A stretch of 33,610 bases of DNA, from assembly GCA_026988575.1 (NCBI GenBank), contig JALSKZ010000075.1, positions 1-33,610 of the forward strand, written 5' to 3'. Below are positions 1 to 7,776 of the stretch, piece after piece; position 1 is the first letter of the stretch; every line of letters starts with the position of its first letter. A program made the position numbers and the translations under genes. The DNA comes from Thermodesulfobacteriales bacterium. GTDB lineage: Bacteria; Desulfobacterota; Thermodesulfobacteria; Thermodesulfobacteriales; Thermodesulfatatoraceae. The notes beneath the pieces were generated by a model. The model made no database searches and was not told where the DNA came from. It was given only the letters and a program-made list of their open reading frames with translations.

Positions 1-1
1 C

Positions 2-1390
2 CCTGTTTTTTACCAGGGCCAGTATATAGGTAGTATAGAGACAGGCATTCCCCTTAAGGAAATATTTGCCCTCTCCAGTGGAGAAGAAAACGCCATGCAG
101 GCCCTTTTAAAACCCGAAGTCGCTGCCGTAATGGAGACCCAAAAGAATATAGGCAATTTGATCCTGGCCACCCAATATAAAGAAATACCCCAAAAGGTCT
201 TAAAGAGTGACCTGCTTCGTCAGGGCCTAGAGGGAGAAAAGATTTTTCTCTTCCCGGATTATGGCCTCGGGCTTGAACCAATAAAGGACTTCCAGGGGGC
301 TACCATAGGGACCTTTGTTGTAGGCCGAGACCTTTCCGACCTCGCGGCCCTACTCCATCGAAATATAGTAAACACCTCCTTGGCCATTTTCCTGACCCTG
401 GCCCTGGCCATAGTCGGAATATTTGCTATCACACAGGTATTGCGGCGGCAGCTAAATCTTGCTGTCTCCCGCATGGAAGATATTGCTCAGGGTGAGGGAG
501 ACTTGACCAAAGAATTGCCTGTAACCGGCAAAGACGAAATAGGTAAGCTTTCCAGGGCCTTTAATTCCTTCTTAGCCAAGTTAAAGCACATGGTCCAACG
601 CCTCAAAGGCCAGGTCACCGACATAACCGAAACATCCGAAAAACTAGAAGAGGCGGCCCACTCCCTGGAAAACGGCGTAGTCCTGGTGGAAGACCAAACC
701 CAAAATATCGCCCATACCAGTGAGGCCCTAGTCTTACGCACCGAAGAAGTACACAAGATGATCTCCGAGATGGAACAAGCCGTGTCGGAGATATCACAAC
801 AGACCACAAACGCGGCCAATGTAGCCGGCGAGGCCCAGGAACAAGTACAAGCCGTGGTGAATATAATAGACAAGTTGGGGAAAGGATCAAAAGAGATAGG
901 AGAGGTGGTAAATTTCATTAATTCTATTGCTGATCAGACCAACCTTTTGGCCCTAAACGCCACTATCGAAGCCGCACGAGCGGGAGAAGCAGGCAAGGGT
1001 TTTGCCGTGGTAGCCAACGAAATCAAAGAGCTTGCCCGCCAGACAGGGGAAGCCACCGAAGATATATCCCAAAAGGTCCACGGTATTCAGGCCTCTTCCG
1101 AACAAGTAGTCGAGGCCGTAGAACGTATCTCTCAGGTCATCGCCCGTATCAGCGAAGTCTCTAACACCATTGCGGCGGCAGTGGAAGAACAGACCGCCAC
1201 GGTCTCGGGAATATCAGAAAACATGACCGACGTGGCCTCTCAGGCCGAAGGATTATCCAAGTTGGTGCCTGAGATGCAGCGGGCCGCCGAACTCGTACGG
1301 GAAAGTATGGACCAGGTAAAGACCCAGAGGGAAAGATTGACAGCCCTGTCCCAAAACATGCGCAAATTGGTAGACCAGTTTAAGACTTAA
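2..1390 (+). CDS. Methyl-accepting chemotaxis protein, 5' end outside the window
   Basis: Transmembrane receptor that would signal through CheA/CheW to the flagellar motor or another output. The frame is open to the left edge, so the N-terminus is missing; the first Met at 95 is internal. The residues before it ([12 protein letters not shown]) look like the end of a periplasmic Cache-type sensor domain. A single membrane segment lies at about 365-440, followed by a HAMP domain (about 445-600, with GEGDLT and [11 protein letters not shown]) and a long coiled-coil signalling domain. The conserved hairpin tip is at about 930-1040 ([19 protein letters not shown], then [11 protein letters not shown]). 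There is no C-terminal CheR/CheB-tethering pentapeptide. The 3' end overlaps the convergent J-domain gene by 11 nt. The family is certain; the ligand is unknown. Confidence 0.93.
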   Translation, partial: PVFYQGQYIGSIETGIPLKEIFALSSGEENAMQALLKPEVAAVMETQKNIGNLILATQYKEIPQKVLKSDLLRQGLEGEKIFLFPDYGLGLEPIKDFQGATIGTFVVGRDLSDLAALLHRNIVNTSLAIFLTLALAIVGIFAITQVLRRQLNLAVSRMEDIAQGEGDLTKELPVTGKDEIGKLSRAFNSFLAKLKHMVQRLKGQVTDITETSEKLEEAAHSLENGVVLVEDQTQNIAHTSEALVLRTEEVHKMISEMEQAVSEISQQTTNAANVAGEAQEQVQAVVNIIDKLGKGSKEIGEVVNFINSIADQTNLLALNATIEAARAGEAGKGFAVVANEIKELARQTGEATEDISQKVHGIQASSEQVVEAVERISQVIARISEVSNTIAAAVEEQTATVSGISENMTDVASQAEGLSKLVPEMQRAAELVRESMDQVKTQRERLTALSQNMRKLVDQFKT

Positions 1391-2399
1391 ACCTTCGCCA
1401 ACCTCTGGCGGCCATGAGGTCTTCAAAAAGCTTTCTAAGCCTGATAAAGGCCTCGTGGTCGCCCCCTTTGTCAGGGTGAAGTTCCTGGGCCCGCTGACGA
1501 AAGAGGCGGGTGATATCTTCCTTACCCATGCGCCACAGACGTTGTTCAGAGACTCCAAAATAACGGGCAGCCTTGGTTATAATGTCTCCCAAATGGGCCT
1601 GTTTCTGCCGCAGGAGCTTGGCCTCGTGTTGACTAAAAAAACGCCTCTGGGCCTCCAAACGATCAAAATGTAAAATCACATAGCGGCTTAAGTAATCACG
1701 CAAGACTTCATGGGGACTAAGCCCCATCAAATAGGAAGGGTCTTCCAGGAGAGAACAAAGCTCTTGGAGGAAGAATTGGTCTATTTGGGCCAGCATCTGG
1801 GCCTCAGGCACAAAACGAGTCAACCGAGGGGCAAAATGGCGCGCCAGACCAAAGGCCGTATACACATAAGCCAAGACCTCTTTAGGCCTCAGTTTGGTCT
1901 CCATATCCATGATAAGCTGCTCTATTTCGTCTCGACTCTTCTCCTGAAGGATATTTAAAAAAGGCAAGGGGCGTCTCAGGAGGCCCTCTATATGGGTGGA
2001 ACCAAACTTCAAAAATATGAGCCGCCTTTTATCAAAAGGGTGAAAACCCTCTTGTAGTTTTATTTGTTGCTCGTAAGGTAGCCTTTCCCGTTTAGGAAGG
2101 GATTTGTGGGCCGAAAAGTCTTGCACAACCCGGCGTATCTCTGGATCTACAAAGCGCCAGAAGATCTTCTCTAAAGCCCATTGATCGGTTTTTATACCTT
2201 TCCTTTCCAGGGCCTCTAAAATGTCTTCGGCAATGTAAAAACTATTACCCCCCGGATAAATAATGAACCGGCTGGGATCTTCTCCCAAAAAGACCAGATC
2301 TCTGGAGCGCCAAAGCCCCCCTTCCCACACCGACTCCCTTATAAAATAATAGACCCGGCCGAACCGCCTTTGCTGCGCAAGATACAAATTAGCCCCCAT
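1380..2399 (-). CDS. J-domain (DnaJ-like) protein
   Basis: A 339-residue protein with a C-terminal J domain at about residues 275-335. It holds the HPD tripeptide (308-310, in HPDKGG) that stimulates DnaK ATPase, so it is probably an Hsp70 co-chaperone. The first 270 residues match no family I recognise; they are charged, probably helical, and rich in Arg and Leu. DnaJ's Gly/Phe and zinc-finger regions are absent, so this is not DnaJ itself. The J domain at the C-terminus recalls DjlA-type or specialised co-chaperones, but no membrane segment is visible. The ATG at 2397-2399 is 19 nt after the selB stop, which suggests co-transcription with selB. Substrate unknown. Confidence 0.8.
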   Translation of the reverse strand: MGANLYLAQQRRFGRVYYFIRESVWEGGLWRSRDLVFLGEDPSRFIIYPGGNSFYIAEDILEALERKGIKTDQWALEKIFWRFVDPEIRRVVQDFSAHKSLPKRERLPYEQQIKLQEGFHPFDKRRLIFLKFGSTHIEGLLRRPLPFLNILQEKSRDEIEQLIMDMETKLRPKEVLAYVYTAFGLARHFAPRLTRFVPEAQMLAQIDQFFLQELCSLLEDPSYLMGLSPHEVLRDYLSRYVILHFDRLEAQRRFFSQHEAKLLRQKQAHLGDIITKAARYFGVSEQRLWRMGKEDITRLFRQRAQELHPDKGGDHEAFIRLRKLFEDLMAARGWRRFKS

Positions 2400-2418
2400 T
2401 TATGCCTTTTAAGATGGC

Positions 2419-4341
2419 TTATTTGGCCCTTAAAATACGTTTATCTCCCAAGCGCATGGTAAAACGTTCTCGGTCAAGGTACTCCAGAAGAGGAATTAGA
2501 TATTTTCGCGAGGCCCCGGAAAGTAATTTGCGGAAGTCTCCTACAGCCAGTTCTTTGTGCTCGCGAAAAAACTCCCGCAAGCGTTGTTTAATCTCCTCTA
2601 TTACTTCCACATGATAGACTAAATTTTCTTTCACCGGAATAAGAAGTCCTTCTTTTAAGAGCAAGTGATATATTTCTACTGTTAGATCGGGGTTTTCTCT
2701 AAACTGGGACAATATTTCGTCTTTATCTCGTGGTTGGAACCCCTCTCGACGAAAGGCCTCTTCTATGTTCTTTTTCAACTTTTCTAACTCATCAGCCAAG
2801 ACGATCCGGTGAGTGGCCAGGCGTATCAGTTCCTTGTCTCTGGCTATTTTTCCCTCTTGTTCAAGTTCCTTGAGCAAGGTCTCAAAAACCCGCACCTCAA
2901 GCCCAGAAGGCAAGCGGTGACGCAGGTCTTCTTTGCTAAGCCCCGGTCGCAGGGGAAATTTTTGATGAAAACGGGCCAGGCGTTCTAGGACCTCGTCTTT
3001 AAGGCGGGTGTAAACTTCCCCAGAAATATATATTTTTCGGCCTTCGCCGTAAATTTGTCTTATTTTCCCCTGAGAGGCTAACTCTTGGAGTACCTTCTTA
3101 AGGGCATCTCCAAAAAGGGAAACCCGCAAGGCCATTTTCTCTTCGGTAATACCCAAAATACCCGCCCTTTTTACGTGGTAAAAGACCACCTCTTGAGGGG
3201 TACCATCTCTCAACAACTTTAATTCTTCTATTTGATGACGTTTAGAACGTTTACGTCTGCGCGCCAAGGGGTCAAGAACTACCCCTCCCCCTATGGTGAC
3301 CATGGGGGAGTAACTACGTATGACAAAGTGATCACCCCGCCAACACACTACAGGCTCTTCTAAACGTATTTGCACCAGGGCCCTGCTGCCGGGATCAACC
3401 CTATCTATCCCTATCAAAAATATACGGCCCAATATCTCGCTGGTACCAATATGAAAGCGCACCCTTGTGTTGTGTAACAAAGGCCTTGGGGCACTTGAAA
3501 GATAGCGCAGATCAAGATCCAGGATATAACTTGGCTGTAATACCCCTGGGTGGGCCACCACGTGGCCTCGTTCTACATCTTCCTTTTCTATCCCTTGTAA
3601 ATTCAGGGCCGTACGTAGGCCGGCCTCGGCAAAATCCCGATCCTGTCCGTGCACTTGGATGCGCCTTACCCTGGAAGAAAGTCCCTGAGGATAGACAACG
3701 ATTTCTTCACCGACTTTGAGCCTTCCGGAAAGGGCTGTCCCAGTAACTACCGTACCAAAGCCCTTTATGGTAAAAACCCGGTCTACGGGCAATCTAAAAG
3801 GCCCTTCGGCGGAACGATCGGGGATATGGGCTACTAAATTATCCAATACCTCTACGAGTTCCTCTAGACCTTCGCCGGTAACAGCAGACACCGCTACCAC
3901 GGGAGCTTGTTCTAAAAAAGTCCCCTTAAGGCCTTGCAAGACATCTTCTTTTACTAACTGGAGCCATTCTTCATCTACCAAGTCTTTTTTGGTCAGCACC
4001 ACAATGCCCGACTTCACGCCTAAAAGTTCGCAAATTTCTAGGTGTTCTCTGGTTTGAGGCATAATGCCTTCGTCGGCGGCGATGACCAAAGCCACTAAGT
4101 CTATACCACTGGCTCCTGCCACCATGTTTTTGATAAAACGTTCGTGACCAGGGACATCCACAATCCCTAACCTTACCCCACTGGGTAAGGTTAAATGGGC
4201 AAAACCTAGTTCGATGGTAATACCCCGCTTTTTCTCTTCTTTCAGGCGGTCGGTATCTATGCCCGTAAGGGCCTTAACCAGGGTGGTCTTACCGTGATCT
4301 ATATGACCAGCAGTACCCAAAATAATACGCTTGATAGCCAT
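2419..4341 (-). CDS. selB: Selenocysteine-specific translation elongation factor SelB
   Basis: GTPase that brings Sec-tRNA to UGA codons marked by a SECIS element. About 640 residues. The N-terminal GTPase has the P-loop GHIDHGKT (residues 12-19), the switch region [18 protein letters not shown] and the NKxD equivalent TKKD. EF-Tu-like domains II and III follow, then winged-helix repeats that bind SECIS RNA (last ~200 residues). I chose the ATG at 4341 because [19 protein letters not shown] matches the family start; the frame opens further upstream to 4422, but that stretch overlaps the divergent permease and is not conserved-looking. SelB implies Sec-containing proteins in this organism. No selA, selC or selD is in the window. 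Divergent from the AI-2E-family permease. Confidence 0.95.
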   Translation of the reverse strand: MAIKRIILGTAGHIDHGKTTLVKALTGIDTDRLKEEKKRGITIELGFAHLTLPSGVRLGIVDVPGHERFIKNMVAGASGIDLVALVIAADEGIMPQTREHLEICELLGVKSGIVVLTKKDLVDEEWLQLVKEDVLQGLKGTFLEQAPVVAVSAVTGEGLEELVEVLDNLVAHIPDRSAEGPFRLPVDRVFTIKGFGTVVTGTALSGRLKVGEEIVVYPQGLSSRVRRIQVHGQDRDFAEAGLRTALNLQGIEKEDVERGHVVAHPGVLQPSYILDLDLRYLSSAPRPLLHNTRVRFHIGTSEILGRIFLIGIDRVDPGSRALVQIRLEEPVVCWRGDHFVIRSYSPMVTIGGGVVLDPLARRRKRSKRHQIEELKLLRDGTPQEVVFYHVKRAGILGITEEKMALRVSLFGDALKKVLQELASQGKIRQIYGEGRKIYISGEVYTRLKDEVLERLARFHQKFPLRPGLSKEDLRHRLPSGLEVRVFETLLKELEQEGKIARDKELIRLATHRIVLADELEKLKKNIEEAFRREGFQPRDKDEILSQFRENPDLTVEIYHLLLKEGLLIPVKENLVYHVEVIEEIKQRLREFFREHKELAVGDFRKLLSGASRKYLIPLLEYLDRERFTMRLGDKRILRAK

Positions 4342-4431
4342 ATCTTTATCTCTAAAAACCTTTTTCTCTGGAGGCAAGTGTTTTATTTTAGAGGACAAAT
4401 TTCCCTGAAAGGTCTCGGTCAAATATTTGCT

Positions 4432-5463
4432 ATGCTCATAAATCTGGCTGCCTTTGTAATTATTGTAGCGGGGCTAAAAGCGGCTCAGTCCCTTTTGGTA
4501 CCTATCTTCTTGGCCCTTTTTTTGAGTCTCATCTGTGCCCCTTTAATTTTGTGGCTCAAGCGCAAACGGATACCTGTATGGCTGGGCGTAATAATTTCCC
4601 TTCTCCTCCTGGTGGGTTTTGAGGCCGTAGTGGGTACCCTTATTGGCACCTCCCTTGCCGATATTATGAACCGTCTCCCTCAGTTTCAACATCAATTTGA
4701 CCAACTGCAAAGCCAAGTTTTTACATGGTTAAAACAGCGGGGCCTTATAACCAATGACTTTCAGATGATCCGTCTCTTTCAACCCGCAAGGGTAATACCC
4801 CTCCTAACCGGAACACTCAAAAATTTTGGTGGTATGCTCTCCAACACCCTTTTTGTATTGCTAACTTTTGTTTTTATGCTCTTTGAGACCGGGGCCATTT
4901 CTCTAAAAGTAAGGGCCATGGTCTCTGAAAAACCAGAGGCCTTAAGGGAATTTAATAACCTATTAAAGAGCATAAACCGTTTCATCGCGGTAAAAACCCT
5001 GACCAGTCTGGCCACGGGGCTGCTTATAAGCCTGTGGCTTTACATACTCCGGTTAGATTACGTATTGCTCTGGGGAGTTTTGGCCTTCTTTTTGAATTTT
5101 ATTCCTACCATAGGCTCTTTTATTGCCGCGGTCCCGGCCGTATTGTTTAGTCTCTTACAACTGGGCTTTTGGAAGACCATGTTGGTGGTGGTAGGCTACC
5201 TGGTGGTTAATCTCTTAATAGGCAATGTACTAGAACCGCGCTTTATGGGCCAAACAGTAGGACTGTCTCCCCTGGTGGTCTTTTTGTCTATGACCTTCTG
5301 GGGGTGGGTATTAGGCCCTGTAGGGATGCTACTTTCGGTGCCCCTTACTATAATAGTCAAAATAGTGGCCAACACACATTCTCAAACCAGGTGGATAGCC
5401 ATCCTTTTAGGAACTACCAAAGAAGCGGAAACTTTATTAGAACAAAGACATAACAAGACCTGA
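4432..5463 (+). CDS. AI-2E family transporter (TqsA/PerM-like permease)
   Basis: Polytopic inner-membrane protein of about 343 residues. It has paired N-terminal hydrophobic segments (INLAAFVIIVAGL, LLVPIFLALFLSLI), a soluble central part, and a C-terminal bundle with the family signatures FFLNFIPTIGSFIAAVPAV and GNVLEPRFMGQTVGLSPLVV. Family members export autoinducer-2 or act in other transport such as Na+/H+ exchange, so the substrate is open. The frame is open far upstream into selB. The ATG at 4432 fits the family N-terminus but has only weak upstream complementarity. An in-frame GTG at 4378, three bases after GGAGG (4370-4374), would add 18 residues. fmt follows after 24 nt, probably co-transcribed. 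Confidence 0.88.
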   Translation: MLINLAAFVIIVAGLKAAQSLLVPIFLALFLSLICAPLILWLKRKRIPVWLGVIISLLLLVGFEAVVGTLIGTSLADIMNRLPQFQHQFDQLQSQVFTWLKQRGLITNDFQMIRLFQPARVIPLLTGTLKNFGGMLSNTLFVLLTFVFMLFETGAISLKVRAMVSEKPEALREFNNLLKSINRFIAVKTLTSLATGLLISLWLYILRLDYVLLWGVLAFFLNFIPTIGSFIAAVPAVLFSLLQLGFWKTMLVVVGYLVVNLLIGNVLEPRFMGQTVGLSPLVVFLSMTFWGWVLGPVGMLLSVPLTIIVKIVANTHSQTRWIAILLGTTKEAETLLEQRHNKT

Positions 5464-5487
5464 GGCAAAGATCTAAAAGGAGGAACA

Positions 5488-6438
5488 ATGTCTCCCAAAT
5501 GGCGTTTAGTCTTCATGGGTACCCCCCAATTTGCGGTGCCGATCTTAGAGGCCTTGCTCAATAGCGAAAACGAAGTGGTCGCTGTAGTAACCCAACCAGA
5601 CAAACCCGCTGGTCGGGGCAAGAGACTCACCCCCCCTCCGATAAAACTGTTGGCTGAAAAAAAGGGGCTCAAAGTGTTGCAACCCCAACGCTTAAAAGAC
5701 CAAAAATTTTTAGACCAAATGCACTCTTTACGACCAGAGGCCATTGTCGTAGCCGCTTACGGAAAGATACTTCCCAAGGCCTTACTAGAGCTGCCTCGTT
5801 ATGGTTGCCTTAACGTCCACGCCTCGTTGCTCCCCAAACTTCGTGGGGCAGCCCCTATTAACTGGGCCATTATCACCGGAGAAAGAGAAACAGGCATTAC
5901 CATAATGCAAATGGACGAAGGTATGGACACAGGAGATATTATCCTCCAGAGGGCAGTGACCATCGGGCCAGAAGAGACGGCGGGTGAACTCCACGATCGC
6001 CTGGCCCTGCTTGGAGCCGAACTCATTGTCGAGGCCCTCAAAGGCCTCAAACAAGGCCTACTCAAACCAAAACCCCAACCTGAAAAGGGGGTCTCTTACG
6101 CCCCACCTCTAAAAAAAGAAGACGGTTTTGTCGATTTTACCCTTTCGGCCGAGGAACTGGCCCGCTTAATCAGGGGACTGGACCCTTGGCCCTCTGCCTA
6201 TGCCTACTTTAGAGGCAAGCTAATCAAATTTTTCCGCCCCCAGGTCGAAGAAGATCAAAGTCATAAAGGCATTCCTGGAGAGATTGTGACTGTGGAACCC
6301 CATAGCCTGGTAGTGGCCACCGGCCAAGGGCTACTTAAGATACGGGAAGTCCAGGTAGAAGGCAAAAGACGCATGCCGACAACAGATTTTATTCGGGGCT
6401 GGCGCCCAACCCCGGGTGAACGCTTTGAGGGACGCTAA
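5488..6438 (+). CDS. fmt: Methionyl-tRNA formyltransferase
   Basis: Formylates Met-tRNA(fMet) from 10-formyltetrahydrofolate for translation initiation. 316 residues, the normal length. It opens with MGTPQFAVPILEAL and has the catalytic Asn109 and His111 in LNVHASLLPKLRGAAPI, then the conserved Asp in MDEGMDTGDI (about 144-151). The C-terminal tRNA-binding domain (about 210-310) includes LIRGLDPWPSAY. A strong AAAGGAGG lies 5-8 nt before the ATG. In many bacteria def precedes fmt, but here the upstream gene is the AI-2E-family permease and no def is present. The stop overlaps the convergent nikR stop by 4 nt. Confidence 0.97.
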   Translation: MSPKWRLVFMGTPQFAVPILEALLNSENEVVAVVTQPDKPAGRGKRLTPPPIKLLAEKKGLKVLQPQRLKDQKFLDQMHSLRPEAIVVAAYGKILPKALLELPRYGCLNVHASLLPKLRGAAPINWAIITGERETGITIMQMDEGMDTGDIILQRAVTIGPEETAGELHDRLALLGAELIVEALKGLKQGLLKPKPQPEKGVSYAPPLKKEDGFVDFTLSAEELARLIRGLDPWPSAYAYFRGKLIKFFRPQVEEDQSHKGIPGEIVTVEPHSLVVATGQGLLKIREVQVEGKRRMPTTDFIRGWRPTPGERFEGR

Positions 6439-6854
6439 GGTAAGTCCTTGCCGGTGGTCGTCATGGCCAACTGGCAATGCAAAATACCCTTAAACGATCG
6501 AATACGATCGGCCAATTCCTGAATATCCCTGGCCCTGCCCTTTACTATCACCACTTCCAAACAGTGATCATGGTCTAGATGTACGTGTTGCGTGGTAATT
6601 ATCTGCTCGTGAAAGTCGTGCTGAAGGTCTATCAAACGATCAGTCAGTTCCCTTTTGTGGTGGTCATATACATAAGTTATAGTGCCAATTACTTCCTTAT
6701 CACTCTGGCGCCACTCTTCTTCTACCAGCTTCTCACGAATCAGGTCTCTAATGGCTTCCGATCTATTTGTATAATGTTTATTGGCAATGTAACGGTCAAA
6801 GACTTCTAATAGCTTTACCGGCATAGATACGCCAAAGCGATATAATTCTCCCAT
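6435..6854 (-). CDS. nikR: Nickel-responsive transcriptional regulator NikR
   Basis: A 139-residue ribbon-helix-helix repressor of nickel uptake genes. The N-terminal RHH domain (residues 3-45: YRFGVSMPVKLLEVFDRYI, NRSEAIRDLI) is followed by an ACT-like metal-binding domain. The high-affinity Ni ligands of E. coli NikR (H76, H87, H89, C95) correspond here to His79, His90, His92 and Cys98, all conserved, in TTQHVHLDHDHCLEVV. I chose the ATG at 6852-6854 because MGELYRFGVSMP matches the family start and a GAGGG lies 8 nt before it; the frame extends to 6890 with unlike residues. No nickel transporter or hydrogenase gene is in the window, so targets lie elsewhere. Confidence 0.95.
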   Translation of the reverse strand: MGELYRFGVSMPVKLLEVFDRYIANKHYTNRSEAIRDLIREKLVEEEWRQSDKEVIGTITYVYDHHKRELTDRLIDLQHDFHEQIITTQHVHLDHDHCLEVVIVKGRARDIQELADRIRSFKGILHCQLAMTTTGKDLP

Positions 6855-6890
6855 AACCCTGGCCCTCTTGATTTTTTGACCAATTATCAA

Positions 6891-6901
6891 TCAGATTCTG
6901 A
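6891..6901. promoter_or_regulatory. 11-bp palindrome upstream of nikR
   Basis: TCAGA-T-TCTGA lies 37 nt upstream of the nikR start. The position suits an operator or promoter-overlapping site, but it does not resemble the GTATGA-N16-TCATAC operator of E. coli NikR. Could be chance. Confidence 0.2.
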
Positions 6902-6951
6902 AATAAGGCAATAGGTAATCTGTGATCTGTATAGGTTCTAAAGGTTATAAA

Positions 6952-7041
6952 TGAGATCGCCACGGCGACTATGTTCGCCTCGCGATGACAGATAAAGGGT
7001 CATGGCGAGCGAAGCGAAGCAATCTCAGACGGAGCAATCTC
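6952..7041. repeat. REP-like inverted repeat element between nikR and the wHTH gene
   Basis: Two inverted, imperfect copies of one unit face each other: TGAGAT[C/T]GC...TTCGC[C/T]TCGC[G/C]ATGAC at 6952-6990, and its reverse complement at 6999-7027 (GTCATGGCGAGCGAAGC...AATCTCA), with a short spacer. A further GAGCAATCTC remnant follows at 7032-7041. A related copy is at 32435-32488. This resembles the dispersed GAAGCAATCTC / GTCATTGCGAG repeats I know from many bacterial genomes. As RNA it would fold into a long hairpin just after the stop of the leftward regulator gene and may serve as its terminator. Confidence 0.7.
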
Positions 7042-7047
7042 TTTTTA

Positions 7048-7584
7048 TTAATCCTTAACCGAAAGGATACCAAGTATCGGACCAGGTAATTCTTGAAGCC
7101 TGGGGTTTCTTTTAAATTCCGCGGCGGGAACCAACTTGTAACTCAGTGGTTCTAAACCCTTTTTTTCCAAGAAATCTTTCAGTCTTTGGTGCAACTCAGG
7201 GGATTCTTCCTGAACGATAAGGACCAAATAAGTAGGGGCTACTTTGAGCCCCAAAAGGACCCCCCTTTGGACATCTATTTCATTGGCCATCTCTTTAAAT
7301 AGATAAGTAGGCAATTGTTCCATTTCTTTAAAAAAGGCCTTTAGGGCCGGGTAGAGAAAGTGACGTTGATTTAGGTAAAAAAAATTCCGGTTATTGCCGG
7401 ACTCCCCCTCTATGAGTTGCATCTCCTTAAGCTGATCAAGGGCCCTCTTTATAGGCGCCCAGGAAAGACCAGATTTTTTGGCAATCTTTCGACCTGTTAA
7501 CCCTGCTTCTCGATACAAAGTGTATAAAATAAGCCATTTAGACCGCGAACCTAATTCGTTTAACAAACTTAAGACGTCGATCAT
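7048..7584 (-). CDS. Small winged-helix transcriptional regulator
   Basis: A 178-residue protein. The first ~75 residues form a winged helix-turn-helix (SKWLILYTLYREAGLTGRKIAKKSGLSWAPIKRALDQLKEMQLIEG). The remaining ~100 residues (VQRGVLLGLKVAPTYLVLIVQEE, then LHQRLKDFLEKKGLEPLSYKLV) I do not recognise; they could be a ligand-sensing or dimerisation domain. The ATG at 7582-7584 sits a few bases after GGAGGAGGT, so it is preferred over a start at 7605. Divergent from the histidine kinase across a 192-nt gap with an inverted repeat. The targets are unknown; the shared intergenic region is the obvious first candidate. Confidence 0.72.
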   Translation of the reverse strand: MIDVLSLLNELGSRSKWLILYTLYREAGLTGRKIAKKSGLSWAPIKRALDQLKEMQLIEGESGNNRNFFYLNQRHFLYPALKAFFKEMEQLPTYLFKEMANEIDVQRGVLLGLKVAPTYLVLIVQEESPELHQRLKDFLEKKGLEPLSYKLVPAAEFKRNPRLQELPGPILGILSVKD

Positions 7585-7674
7585 ATACCTCCTCCACCTG
7601 AACATAATCTCTCTAAGGTCTCCTTAAAATGTTTATTCGTAACCTGTTTTTTATTCTTTAATCTGTACGCTTTA

Positions 7675-7694
7675 TTGATCTAAAAAAAGATCAA
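7675..7694. promoter_or_regulatory. Inverted repeat, possible operator
   Basis: TTGATCT and AGATCAA form perfect 7-bp arms around six A residues, between the divergent regulator (start 7584) and the kinase (start 7777). It lies just upstream of a weak promoter-like pair, TTGCTC (7704-7709) and TAAATT (7727-7732), 17 nt apart. It could be the binding site of the adjacent winged-helix protein; that is inference from position and symmetry. Confidence 0.35.
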
Positions 7695-7776
7695 AAAAAG
7701 GACTTGCTCTGCTTTAAGTCAAAATTTAAATTAGAAAATGATTTTGTAAACTATTTTTATGGGTAAGTAGATAAAT

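Noticed and set aside
4342-4422. Upstream extension of SelB
   Set aside because: Overlaps the divergent permease start and precedes the conserved [17 protein letters not shown] start.
5382-5744. Long antisense ORFs opposite fmt, selB, fabF, etfA and ligA
   Set aside because: All lie opposite clearly recognised genes and show no family motif.
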